A DNA stretch of 64,000 nt from Podospora pseudocomata (taxonomy: Eukaryota; Ascomycota; Sordariomycetes; Sordariales; Podosporaceae): positions 496,001-560,000 of the forward strand of contig NC_085889.1 in NCBI RefSeq assembly GCF_035222375.1, written 5' to 3'. Below, piece after piece: positions 42,234-54,184 of this stretch (positions are counted from its first letter, which is position 1; each line of letters begins with the position of its first letter). A program made the position numbers and the translations under genes. The notes beneath the pieces are model-generated. The model saw only the letters and a list, made by a program, of their open reading frames with translations, was not told the DNA's origin and did not search any database.

Positions 42234-42682
42234 TGTGACGAACCCCTATCCAGAACCTCTGAAAGGGATACTGGTTGAAGACACTTCTGAACAATCCTGG
42301 TTCGGTACAGCTAAACAGTGTACAACAATGGCTTGTCTCAATCACAATAGTCTGAGTACCAACGATTGTGACTTGTATTGCATACTGCGGAACTGTCTAT
42401 CTACACCAGCCAGTTCCTCCGTATATATAGACCAGTGGACCGTGAAGTGCTAACCCTGCTATGGCCCCGATCACTCCTAGCACATTGCATCCTGCAAAGT
42501 GCTCGTCGTGCTATGCCTTCGATCACCCCGAGCATCTTGCATCCTGCAGAGTGCTCGTGGGTCTTGGCGCCATAGCACTTCTGGCCGGCCCCTATTGGCT
42601 GTCTCCTGACTTTCCTAATGATTGGCTGGGGACGTCCTGCGCCCCACATACTGCGCGACCTGCCGTTTGGTTAACTGTGACA
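42234..42682 (-). mobile_element. LTR-like relic, right copy
   Basis: Inverted counterpart of 34832-35272: begins TGTGAC and ends GTGACA on the plus strand, 449 bp, with its TATATATA promoter box reading on the minus strand. About 97 percent identical to the left copy over the 290 bp that hold the CCAAT box, the duplicated 51-bp unit and the TATA box; the transcribed end has diverged. No matching target duplication was found. Fossil of a solo LTR or part of a chimeric repeat unit; fairly recent. Confidence 0.5.
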
Positions 42683-44087
42683 TCAGTGCCACGGCAACTG
42701 TCGAATGCTGCAGTCAAAGTCTTCTTCGCTCTCAGTGTACTGCGCTGATAGCTATTTGAGCCTGTATTTACAAGCCTCAATAGCACCTATTTCAACAGGA
42801 GCTTTTAATACGTTACTAATTCGAAGGCTCTTAAAAAGAATAAAAAAGTAAGGGTAATATCAGAGTCGAAATCGTCGTTTGATACGCGAATAAGAATGCC
42901 AATCATGATTCTTGTGGTAAACAGAAAGATCGCGTAAATCTGATCTTTGGTTGGAGATTTGTCGAGGTGGATCAAACGCTTACCGCTGGATCTGCACCCA
43001 ACAACCACTTGACAGCATTTTGGGCTGTCAAGTCTGTTTTCCCGTCACTCTTTTGTTGCCTCAGGTATCTAGGGTACCTTAATAGTTAGCTAGGTGATTA
43101 CCCGTTAAACGATACTTGTGACGGCTGTGACGGCGTCACCATATATATACCACTGGAGCGAGCCAAGCCTGCAAGCTTGGCTTACTTGTAGCTTTTGATA
43201 GCAATCACAGTGGGTATGGTGCAGTGGTCCGGCCTGCCGTGACAATACTAGTCTTGTCCGCTCCTAGCATTTTGCGTTGCACTATCTCACTTGTGACAAG
43301 GATTGCATTGTGTGCAATGCCCCAAGGTTTATGGAGCGAGCGAAAGCCGTAATGCCTCGGTGAAAACCTTGTGAAATACAAGGTTCAGTGATGAAAAGAA
43401 TAACAATGACAGCATAGCTACCTAGGCACCTTTGTCTTCAGGTTTGATGTCCTTGTTTACCAGAGTGGAGCCAGCCCCTGAACCCCTGAATTTTGAGCTC
43501 CACCTTGCAACAAACAAAAACCATCTATATGGGGACTTGTGGCTTTTACGGCTACTGATTGTGCCACTTTGATTCCAGATAGAATGAGAAGCGTCAGCAG
43601 ATCGTTCAACTTCCGCTAGAAAGCGTGTCAATACACGGGCCGCTGCGTATGTCGAGGCTCAATTACGCCTCAAGTACCTTACGTACTTAGTGTGATCAGT
43701 TATGCAGATACGGTCCCTGATATCACGCAGCTTGTTTCCAAGTCTTGACCAAATTCTCATCATAATGTGGACTTTAGAGGAATTCCCAATTAATAAGGGC
43801 CTTGCAGCGTGTGAATGGGTTAGGGTTCTTAGAGGCTCATTTACATAGCGCAGATGAAGTTCGGACTGATGAGCGGACTTGATGAAGGCGCTGGTTCGGA
43901 TTGCCAGGTAGGTACCCCGCTTTTGCCACTGCGCGCAAAACAACTGTTGGTGGTCAGATATAGGCTATAAGTACCCCCCAGGAGCCGCTCTTGTAGAAAC
44001 CAAACTTCGCTGCTCGCAGTCATCGACATTGATCACCATCATCAGCAAACAGCACCCTCATCCTCGCCAAGTTCCTGCATTCACAAT
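42683..44087. other. Gene-poor flank with LTR-like pieces
   Basis: No gene supported. The stretch 43130-43270 (GTGACGGCTGTGACGGCGTCACC, then ATATATATACC and a CAAGC..GCTTG inverted repeat) has the texture of another element's promoter end, but borders are not visible. The last 130 bp hold the core promoter of the next gene, with CTATAAGTA at about 43963. Confidence 0.4.
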
Positions 44088-45138
44088 ATGGCCCGTACAA
44101 AGGAAATAACGAGGAGGCGCAGCGACAGTTTGGTGACCTGGACACGGTTCCATCTACCAGTTGAGCGAGAGTGGCCGACATGGGCGGTGGATCACGAGAA
44201 TGTGCACTTCGGTCCACTGGATGACGTGACCGGTGTGAGAAAGGGATGGTTGGGAAGAATGGTGGAAGATCCTAAGCAGGCTGCCTATATCATCGGTAGG
44301 GTTTTTCCACTGCCACATGCGCAAAGGTCCTTTTAGAGCCCACGGCTAATCTGTCATTATGAATCTAGAGTGGGAAGACCTGGAGCACTTGAAACAGTTT
44401 CGGTCTTCTCCTGCATGCGCCGCGTTTCTGCGAAATCTACCCGAAAACGACCACAGTTTGCAACTTTCCAGAGACGGCTCCTCTTCAGAACAGAGCTCTT
44501 CATCTGTTGAAGACGCATCGTCATCCTCATCTCCAGCGTCGCGATTCCTCACATTGCGAGAATCCACCCAACGACCCAAGTCGGACGTGGAAGGCCGTGT
44601 AACCTTCAACGCATTCCTGGTACCACATAAACAAGGTCACGAGACCACATGGAACGCGTACCATGCCCTGAGGGACGAACTCTGCAGTTTTCAACCACGC
44701 GGCTTTGAATTCATTGCAGGCACAGGTCTTCATTGGGAATGTTACATGAATACGTGGTTCTTCGCGCTTGAGGAAGATCAATGGGTGCAAAACAAGTTTG
44801 GGAAGTCGGAGCAAACGGACGAGAACACAGACGGTCGGACGGTCATCTGCGAGTTTCACCTTTGGCCACAGAAATATGGTGCCACGCCGGAGCACGAGGA
44901 GGCATCGGCATCGGACCCGGAGGCGACGGCGTCATGGAATGAAGCCGTGGCCAAGGTCATGCCTCCCGTTACCGCTTGGGTGCAAGAACGTTGGGATGTT
45001 TTGCCTTTGCCGTATTACGAGCCGCCCTATGAGCCTACTGAGGAGGAGCTTGAGCATCACCGGAAGCTGGAGGAGTTCATAAAGTATCACAGAGAAAACC
45101 CCAAGCCGGAGGTGAGGTGGTGTGGAACGCGTTTCTGA
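44088..45138 (+). CDS. Hypothetical protein with a possible dimeric alpha-beta-barrel (ABM-like) part
   Basis: Exon 1 44088-44295 and exon 2 44369-45138 are spliced over a 73-bp intron (GTAGGG..TCTAG) that yields AYIIEWEDLEHLKQFRSSPA; total 325 aa. The W-x-D-x-x-x-x-x-x-F-x-x-S-P-x-x-x-x-F pattern at the junction is typical of antibiotic-biosynthesis-monooxygenase-like ferredoxin folds in fungi. A serine-rich linker (SSSEQSSSSVEDASSSSSPA) follows, then a second alpha/beta part (VTFNAFLVPHKQGHETTWNA...) and a charged C-terminus. There is no signal peptide. The function is unknown; the family call is tentative, the gene structure well supported. Confidence 0.72.
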
Positions 45139-45559
45139 AATTGTAGTTCAGCCTGAAAGTACCAATTCCATCTGTACACTCTCCCCAGGTAGGTATGTAG
45201 CTAGTTGTTCAGAATCAACAGCGGCCTTACAACGAGCTATTCTGAGCAACAGCGCGGTTTTCACACATCTGGTTAAATGCTTAACTTCGCCCAGGTTTAC
45301 CTGGCTCACTGCTTTGTCCCTTAGGTACCTATTTGTCACCTGGTGGGTATATCACATAGAAGTGTGCAGTTCTTGTACTGAAGATGCTGGGTCGTCTTGC
45401 AGCAAAGTCCACAGTTCGAATCACGCCGCTGGTGCCCTGAGTTTCCTAGCATACCTAAAGAATGTATATAACTGTTCCTGACACCCAATGCTCTAAAGCA
45501 CATTTCTGTTTGCCCGCTCCAATGTCACCCTCATCAGACTCTACGCCACCTCGGTCCTA
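45139..45559. other. Intergenic region between convergent genes
   Basis: Two genes converge here. A TTCGAAT loop near 45415 recalls a tRNA T-loop, but its flanks do not pair. No gene. Confidence 0.45.
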
Positions 45560-46824
45560 TTACGGGGGTGGCGCTGTAGCCCCATAAACGCGGTTGCTGC
45601 CGCTGCCAGTAACACTGAAGTCCCAGTTTCCCCCAATAGACCACGGTTCATTCCCCTCTGGTTGACCCAACATGTGGTACATGTGGGCGACGAAGAAGAC
45701 ATAGTTTTCCGGGTTTCGCTGGGCTTGTCCAGATTTTCTTGATGCAAGGTCTAAAGCGTCAAGGAGAGGATCTGACATCTTCAAGTTAGTGTCTATGCTG
45801 AAACAGATCTAGATATGGATGCACACTGCTTACACTTTTCGGCTGGGCCCGACAAATAGTAATCGCCTCCCACAACGTGAAAGACCTCGTGAAGGAGCGT
45901 CGCGCTTTTGGGAACAACAAGGGCGAAGTTTGTGCCTTGTGCGATAAGATTGTTTGCATCCCTGTAGTTGTCTGGTTGTGTGCTTCCAACAAAGGCGTGT
46001 GGACAGATGATGACGCTTGCATGCTGGCTGTTAGGATCGGTTTCGGTGGCGCCGTCAGTCAGCAGCGGTTTAATGTGAGCAGTGGCGCCTAAATGGTCCC
46101 CTTGGCAGAAGTTACCACCCTGTTCATCGAAGTAATAGCCTTTCAGTTTGGTAAAGTCACCAGCCCACCACGGCGAAGCACGTGCGTCCTTGACGAGAGC
46201 ATCGCGATAGCTTGGTATGTTCTCAATGGTGACTTGGTTGCCGTTCTGATCTACTATGACCTGTCCATTGGAATCAAATGCTGGGCTGTTTGGAGCGCGA
46301 GGCACCAGGAAGGTGCTGTCGCAGTGGAGGTGGTTGTATGTGGAGTCGTAGAAGAAGTTGCCATTCTCCTGGTGGTGGTTCAAAAATTCAAAAACGTGGG
46401 CGAGGTTATCTGGTCAACGCGTCAGTCCAGCTTTGTACGTGTGCTTCCCGTCGCCTCGTAGCTAACGTGGACCAAAGGGCTCTAGGGAGAATGAGGGTGT
46501 TGACGGTCAACACTTACTTTTAATATCATTGACAGCTTTTGGCGTAGCTCGCCCTCCAGTGTTCCTGATACCGAAGAACGTCGACAACGCTCTGCGGACC
46601 CCGACATTTTGACGGTAGTTATCGATGGCGGTCAACGCTACGTCAAGGCTTTCGATACTGTCTGAAAGCCAGACATCTAGCGTTGCCATTCGAGCCCCGC
46701 AGCCGCCATTGTTGGCGGCATTCTGCTCTACGTCGAAGATGTCGAAGATACCTACTCCGACTGTCAGTGGCAGGAGAGTGAGTAGACACGCAGTCAAAGA
46801 TAAAATAAAAGATACTGTCGCCAT
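45560..46824 (-). CDS. Secreted zincin metallopeptidase (M35/aspzincin-like)
   Basis: Three exons on the minus strand: 46824-46518, 46409-45834 and 45771-45560, introns of 108 and 62 bp; 364 aa. A signal peptide (MATVSFILSLTACLLTLLPL) is followed by a helical N-terminal part. The zinc site is LLHEVFHVVGG, the HExxH motif. Downstream, YPLLDALDLASRKSGQAQRN and PENYVFFVAHMYHML match the 'ALxLA..NAxNYxxF' helix that closes the active site in deuterolysin/aspzincin-type peptidases, and the splice at 45772/45833 restores exactly this reading. The usual GTxDxxYG ligand loop is not obvious; Asp of GGDYYL may serve. Probably an extracellular peptidase, with an unusual third-ligand region. Starts at the first ATG of the frame. 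Confidence 0.78.
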
Positions 46825-49221
46825 TTCTGTCAAGGCCAAAGACTAAGAGGAGTTTAGAACTGGCCAGTGTTGACGATCCTCGACTGGAGCAGGAGATAGT
46901 TCGACAGGCACAGTTTGGTCAAAGGTAGAACAGCTATGAGCGTGCGGATGACCTTCTAATGAAGCGTAAAGATGCACATCCTGCTCCTCTCAAAGCTGAG
47001 CGCTCCCGTCGGATGTCATCTCGGATCACTTATGCCACGCCTTGGTGACATAGCTCCGGTCGGGCTTTGCAAGCCCGCACCTCTCTAGCACAAGTCCGCT
47101 TCGCCTGAAGGGTTCGGTGACACTCAGTGGGCCTAACAGGTATGTAGTCTGACCCCAGGCTCCCGGCCTACAGGATGACAGGGGTTGGCACGTGGTTCTA
47201 CAGGATCAGGGAACGAGGGTCCCAGTGAGGAGAATGAAGCAGGTAGCCTAACTCCCGATTATGTTCTTCCCAGTGATCAGCCGTGCAAGGCAGAGCTACA
47301 GTCCGACAGATAAGCCTGTGCAGCCGATTAGGAACTCACGAAACAGGGATATAAACCTGTTTTGAAGGCTCGACCTTTTGCTCACCGGCTCGCATGGCGG
47401 AAAGGGGTTGTCCGATGATCCATTCTGTAGCATGACAAGATCTGCTGATTGGTGCTGGCCCTGTCGAATGTTGGCTTCTAACTCTGGATTAAGGCTAAGA
47501 GGGAATCCTGCCAACTGCGAAGCCGTGATATAGTTTGACTGGTGGTGTACCGAACCGTCTGACCCAGGTGAGGTCATGCTCCAACAACCGCCTGGCGATT
47601 GGATTCAGCAGAAGCTCTCTCGGCTCGAAAGGTACCTTATGTAATGTGTAACGTGGAGTCCGAGATGATATAAGTTTGGAGAAACGATGTCTACCTTGGT
47701 CATGTGGTTTAATCCGAGGTCCAAGATCCATGTTGTGTGCTTCGTCGTACCATGGTGGGGTATGTGCAGTAAGAGCTCAAAAAGAAGGAAGAGAGAAGAA
47801 CAAAAAGATCGCGACCCGCAATCTGTAAGTCCGAGGCAGAATGGGTGGCAGGCGGTTCCAAGGCTGCTCCAGCAAGGCTGATGAATGGCTGATGGATGAG
47901 CCACTTTTTGCAACAAAGGTCGCATTTCAAGTTTTCAATGGTAACACAGACTAGGTAGGTACCGAGGTCATGTAATAGGTAGGTATACGTCTTATTATTT
48001 CCAGGCTAGCAGTTGCCTGAATCATGATCCATCTCGATATTGGGCGAATCATCCATGCGCATAGAGATATTACACAGCATAGAAATGCCAGGCCGCAGGA
48101 AGAAACGTCCTGCCATCAACGCAAACCAGGAAATGCTTGTCTAATCCAAGCTTAACCAAGGGTGTTGAATTATGCTAGTCTCAACTGTACCTACCTTACT
48201 CTTTTACAGAACCATGATCTTGCACATGCCTAAAGCGACAACATGATAGGTACCTATCTTACCACTGGTTCTGTAGCCGCTGGAATATGAGTTCATTCCG
48301 CCATCAATGGTGGTGGAAATGCGTGTAAATGGAGCGGAAACACTTGGTGAGAACAGCAGCAGACTCTGAGAAGGACTGCCCTTCTGGCTTTCCTTAGGAC
48401 AAGAAGGAAATGACTTTATCATGCCAAACTATAGCCACCTCTCCTGCCGAATCCTTCGAGGTACTCCAAATGGTAGAGATATCATGTACCAATAAAGCCT
48501 CGTCAGCATTAGAGGAAGCGGTATCACAAGATCGGACTTGTTGTCCGGTCACTAGGTACCTAGGTACAGTCCTCCCATCCCACGACGGCCGCCAGGTAGC
48601 CAGGCTCGGATTTAGATTTCCTCGGCAGTTCAACATCGCCATGAATAGAGTCTGTGGTATTATCACCGTAGGTAGGTAGGTAAGGTAAGGTAGTGAACAT
48701 ATTTCATAGAGCGGGATAGAAGTTGCAATTGAAATGGATGTGCCGCAGCTTGGCACATGCAGGTAGTACAGGTATCGTCGCTACCTACCTACCTTACGAA
48801 TCACACCATGAATCAATGCCGGTACTCGACCTCATCACCGTGAAATATGTGGCTGACACTTCGGACTTTCGGACGTGAAGAGGTGCTTTGAAGATCACTG
48901 CGCCTACTGTACCATCCCGAGCAAGGCTTATGCGGTCCTCTTCCTTTCCCCATGTCGAAGGATGACCCCGCATGACCGACTCTTCCGATAGCCCGTCCTT
49001 AGTCCCAAGATACGGGGTTTTCACGCCGGGGTATCGTTCACACTGGTCATAGCTCCAATAGCCTCGCAACGACTGTCCAATGGCGAGGCATTCTATGTCA
49101 GCGTTGTTTTAGATGATATCTTCAACGATTTCCTCCCCTCCACCATGGCTTTTCAATTCTGCTAACACGCTGCTCTGCATCTATTGATCCATCGCTGTGA
49201 ATGCTGAACCAGTACAGCAGC
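46825..49221. other. Gene-poor stretch with GGTA/TACC patches
   Basis: About 2.4 kb without a supported gene between divergently transcribed genes. Short GGTA tetranucleotide patches occur at 47953-47990, 48550-48570, 48668-48692 and 48780-48800. Frames of 70-120 codons on the minus strand have no family resemblance. The right 100 bp is the GH55 leader. Confidence 0.45.
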
Positions 49222-52200
49222 ATGATGGCATCTTTGACTTTTTTCTTTACTATACTAGCTACACTATGGAGCCTCGTGCAGTCGGCCAGCCCGGTTTGGG
49301 TCCCGCACACAGCTGGCAGCATCAACGCACCACGCGACTCCAACACGACTAAAATTTCTTACACTTCGCAAGTATGATATGCCTCCCTACATTGTCTATG
49401 AGAAATGGAATGTTGACAGCTCCCTTCAAAGCCCGCTCCGGCATACATGGTTGACAACCAACACAACTACTACAAGGCAGCACCCGATAAAGGAATACAC
49501 AATGGCCCAGTCTGGGCTTACTCAGGGAGCCTGGACAGTTATCTCAGGAATCTCCGTCAGGGTACTGTCCTTCGCGGCGGCTACAAAGGCGACAGCGCCA
49601 TCAAGTCAACGAGTTTCACTTCCAAAAGCAAGCGGCAGTCGTCAGACTTTTGGCTCGCAAGTTTAGGCCCTTTGGGCACTGTAAGTCTCACCCGCGCTGT
49701 TCAGTGTTAATCCCCATCATTGATGATCTAACCTTTTGCTTTTGAGATAGCAACCACATGCTGGCGGAGATAATTACCAGTTCTTCCGTAATGTCGTCGA
49801 TGACTTTGGCGCCGACAATACGGGAGAAACTGATGCCAGTGAGGCCCTCAACGCGGCCTCTGCTAGCTGGAACAAAGACTCAGCCGGTGACTCTCGTACG
49901 CGGTGCGGCGAGGAGTGCGGCAATACTTTCTCGCAAGGCGCAATCGTCTACTTCCCTCCCGGTACCTACAAGATCTGCTCGCCTGTGGTTCAGTATTATT
50001 ACACGCAGTTCATAGGCAACCCAAACGACATGCCCGTGATTAAAGGGTGCGATGACTTCAAAGGCATCGCTCTCTTTGACGTGAACCCCTACATTCCTGG
50101 TTCTTCAGGAAAGCAGTGGTATATCAATCAGAATCAGTTCTTTCGGCAAATCCGAAACTTTCGCTTTGACCTCACTGAGATGCCCGAGTTGACGGGCGAG
50201 AATGACCAGAACCTGGCACCCACGGGAATCCATTGGCAGGTCTCTCAAGCCACATCACTGCAAAACCTGGTGTTTGATATGCCTAAGACAAGCAGCACAA
50301 CGGCTGTAGGTATCTTCACCGAGAATGGCAGCGGCGGGTTTGTCTCTGACATCGAATTCAACGGGGGCAACATCGGCTGGCGCGCGGGCTCTCAGCAATA
50401 TACTGCGCGCAACCTTGTTTTCAACCAGTGCAAGACAGCTGTTCAGATGATCTGGGACTGGGGCTGGAACTGGCAGCAAATCACAGTTAACGGTGGTGGC
50501 ATCGGCTTCAATATCTCAGGAGTGGGTGGTGATGCCGGCCAAGGAATAGGCAGTGTTTCCATCATCGATTCCAAGATCAATGATGTAATCATTGGTATCC
50601 TGACGAATGACCTTCCCAGTTCACCAAACATCGTCCTCGACAACACTGTTTTCGAGAATGTGGTCAGCCCAGTCCTCGCGGAAGGCAACGGTGGCACCCT
50701 TCTCCGTGGAAACACAGACCTGTGGGCTACGGGAAAGCGGTACAATGGCTCAGAAGGCTCTATCCAGACCGGCCCCGTTGAAGCACCTGGCAGGGGTGAA
50801 GGACTCAACGGCGACGATGGTAAGCTCTTTGTACGATCACGGCCACAGTACGGAAGCCGTGGTACTGATGCCTTCTTGGTCGCGACTACGGATGGGAAGT
50901 GCAAGAACGACGCGACCGGTGACCAGGCCTTCTGCATCAACAGCTTCCTACAACGTGCTCTGGAGGAAGACAAGATCGCATACTTTCCGGCCGGAGTATA
51001 TGCGGTTGGATCTACAGTATTGATTCCTACCGGGTCCATCGTGCAAGGCTCCTTGTGGTCTCAGATCCTTGGGTCTGGGTACTACTTCAGCGACATGAAA
51101 AATCCAAAGGTCATGGTTCAAGTCGGCAACAAAGGCGACATTGGCACGCTGGAGATCAATGACATGTTATTTTCGGTACGTGGCGCTACTGCGGGTGCCA
51201 TTATGATGGAGTGGAACGTTGCAGCGGTCTCTCAAGGAGCAGCCGCGATGTGGGATTCGCATTTCCGTGTCGGCGGCGCCTTGGGCACTGACCTTGACCT
51301 CACTACATGTCCAAAGTTCACCAACAAAGCCGAGTGTATTGCCGCCTCTATAATGTTCCGGATTACCCCCCAGGCTAATGGCTACTTTGAGAATGTGTGG
51401 GCGTGGGTCAGCGATCATGACAACGATAAGACGATTGTCGACGTCCCCGATTCAAGCTCCACACAAATTTCCATTTTTGGTGCCCGGGGCATGCTCATTG
51501 AATCCCAGGGCCCAACCTGGTTCTATGGCGGTGGCTCCGAGCACTCGGTTCTCTACAACTACCTCATCAGCGGCGCCAAGAGCGTGTACCTGGGCCATAT
51601 CCAGACCGAGTCGCCTTATTATCAGCCCAGACCCAGACCTCCGGAGCCTTTCCGCGCTGCCGCCTCCTTTCCCAACGACCCAGATTTCAGTGACTGCGAG
51701 GTCACAGGCGATGGGCGGGATGATCGTTGCAACTACGCCTGGGGCTTGCAGATCATTGATTCAAAGGATGTCATGATTCACTCTGCCGGCCTTTACAGTT
51801 TCTTCAACGAGTATCTTCAGGACTGCATACCTACACACAACTGCCAGGACCGCATCCTCGAAGTGAAGGGCTCGACCGGCGTGGTCATCTTCAATTTGTT
51901 TACGGTTGCCACCGTCAACATCGCCACTGGCATCGACGACACCAGCATCCCGCAGGATAGCAATCAGCGTGGCTTCACCACCGAGATCAGCGTGTGGGTA
52001 CCTCTTCCGGGGTCAGACAATGTCGATATTGTGTTTGTCGATACCAATGTGTGGAACACACCAACTCTCAGTTGCCCGGCCAAGTCCTGTATGATGATTC
52101 TCCCGACAAGCTCCCTGGAATCATCGACCACCATCCATCCCAGCAGCTACACGACCTCGCTGGAGTATGGAGAAATCTCCAGCACCACTATCGGGGGAGT

Positions 52201-54184
52201 TCCGACGACGGTCTTTGTGACCACAACTACTACCGTAACTCTTTCGATCCCCCCGATTGTCACTGATGGCATCCCCTTTTCCAACGTCAACGTCTCAACG
52301 ACAGGAGCGATGCCCATCACCCTTTATCCAAGCGTGAACGTCCCACCTGTTATTGTCACGTTGCCAGATGGGCAGGGTAGCGAGACCACTCGAACCGTCA
52401 CCGTTCCACCTTGGCCTCAGATTGATGGCGGTCCCTTAGTTATGTACACCGACCCGGCGACACTCAATAGCAGTACGGGCCAGCTGGCCAAGAATACCAC
52501 GTATTTCACCCCCATCAGCACCCTCTTTACGGTGCGGGGAGCCACAGTGACAACAGTAACGTTTCCAGCTTCGACAGAGGTCTTTACCATCGACTGTCCC
52601 GCGACAACATCGTTGGTCTTCGCCACGCCAGCAATTGCAGTTGCCACTACGTGTACCGAAAGTGCCGAACTGACGCTTAACTTCGCGTGCCCAACTACGC
52701 GGGTGTTCACATTCCTCGGGCCTGACCTGGCGGATGCCACCGTTGACTGCTCTCTAGTGACAGCCTGGAAGACTGGGTCTACCTCGACCGAGGAGCCGCT
52801 ACCTGTCTTCACTACCTGGCCTCAAGGTGGAAGGATCGTGCCCGAAGAGGAGGAAATCGATGAACCTGAGCCGGACGAGGACGGCGACGGCGTACACGTT
52901 CCCTGCAAGGCCTGGTTCTTCTTCTTCTGCATCTCCTTTGGAGAGGTCCGGATCGGTTCCTGGCACTGGACCTTGCCCCCGGGAATCTACGGGCCCGGTC
53001 CCCCGCCGATTGGCATCATCCACCCTCCTCCGGGAATCGACATCCGCGGTAACCTCCCCAACTGGCCGCGGATTACCATCGGATGGGACTACCGCCTCAC
53101 CACCGAGTCGGAACCCGAGTGCACCAAGCAGACGGCCGAGGCTTGCACCACATCCAACTTTGTCACGGACGGCACGACAAGGTCTTCGACTACACGGTGC
53201 GAGACCATCACCGGTTGCTCCATCAGCGTCTCGGACTCCACCACCGATGTGTTTGGAACCCAAACAGCTGCCCCTATCGGCATATTCAACGACGAGTCAT
53301 GGGCCACCATGACGATGGGTGATGAATACACCAACGCGGTGTTAGCAGCTCTAGAATCACGCCTCGCCCGCGAGGAGGCCAGTGCCGGAGCCACCACCAT
53401 CCAATTCACCTCAGGCGCCACCCCCGGACCAACCTGCCAAGGCGGGAGCACCGCCTGCGGCGGCACCGTCTGTTCCGGGTACTGGTGCAACCCGTCCCCA
53501 ACCGCACCACCGCCAGGCTTCCGCGACCCAAAAGACCCCAGTTCAGAAGGCTACGTCGCACCGACAACAACAATCAGCGACACCACAAGCACATCCTCCT
53601 CTCCCACAAGCAACCCTAACTTCACCCCTCTCACCCGCGGCCCGATCGGCTGCTTCGACGAGGCCGACTTCCCCGGCCACGGCGACATCCAAAGCGGGGA
53701 ACAAGACGACGGCTCCCTCGCTTTCAGCGACATCCGGCTTGACATGGGCGACGACGACACGATCGGACCGGGGGATAACCCGATACGCCTGCGTTGGACG
53801 GACGGGAATGATGTCAACTACGATTACCAGGCTGAGTGGGTGGCCGGTTGCGAAACGGAGGTGGCGAGGCAGAGCTTTGGGTTCCCGTTGGGAAGCCCGA
53901 GTTTGATTACGGCTTATCTTTTGGTCAGGGAGGATTATACAATGTGTAAGTTGGTTGTTCTTACCTACTTTCTCTCTCTCTCTCACGGTATCCTGGCTGA
54001 CACTACTTGTTTGTAAACAGGTGACAATGGCGGCGTTGGTGGATCCACTCAAGTCGGGTGCCTTTTGTACAGTTTTGTAGGTGGACTCGGCAACGAACCG
54101 ACGGATCCCTGTGATGTGTTTAATTGCGGACAGTGCGGATCGCCGATTGATTCGATAGAGTGCCAGAATTGCTGTCAAGGATGA
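49222..54184 (+). CDS. Secreted GH55 exo-beta-1,3-glucanase-like protein, very long
   Basis: Four exons: 49222-49371, 49420-49680, 49751-53945, 54021-54184 (introns 48, 70, 75 bp); 1589 aa. Signal peptide MMASLTFFFTILATLWSLV. The twin right-handed beta-helices of GH55 are clear: DNYQFFRNVVDDFGADNTGE with FPPGTYKICSPV in the first, and FCINSFLQRALEEDKIAYFP, FPAGVYAVGSTVLIPTGSIV in the second. Glycosyl hydrolase activity on laminarin-type glucan is inferred from family. After about residue 850 comes a Thr/Ser/Pro-rich extension, then WFFFFCISFGEV, PPGIYGPGPPPIGIIHPPPG and a Cys-rich end (CDVFNCGQCGSPIDSIECQN). Such tails occur in fungal chitinases and glucanases (memory). Typical GH55 proteins are 750-1000 aa, so the C-terminal half is an add-on. 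Confidence 0.92.

Noticed and set aside
45405-45440. TTCGAAT loop resembling a tRNA T-arm
   Set aside because: Flanking bases do not form a T-stem, and no A-box or acceptor stem could be found.
47000-48000. Possible CRISPR-like or satellite array
   Set aside because: The repeated strings are short dispersed tetranucleotides, not evenly spaced repeats with unique spacers.
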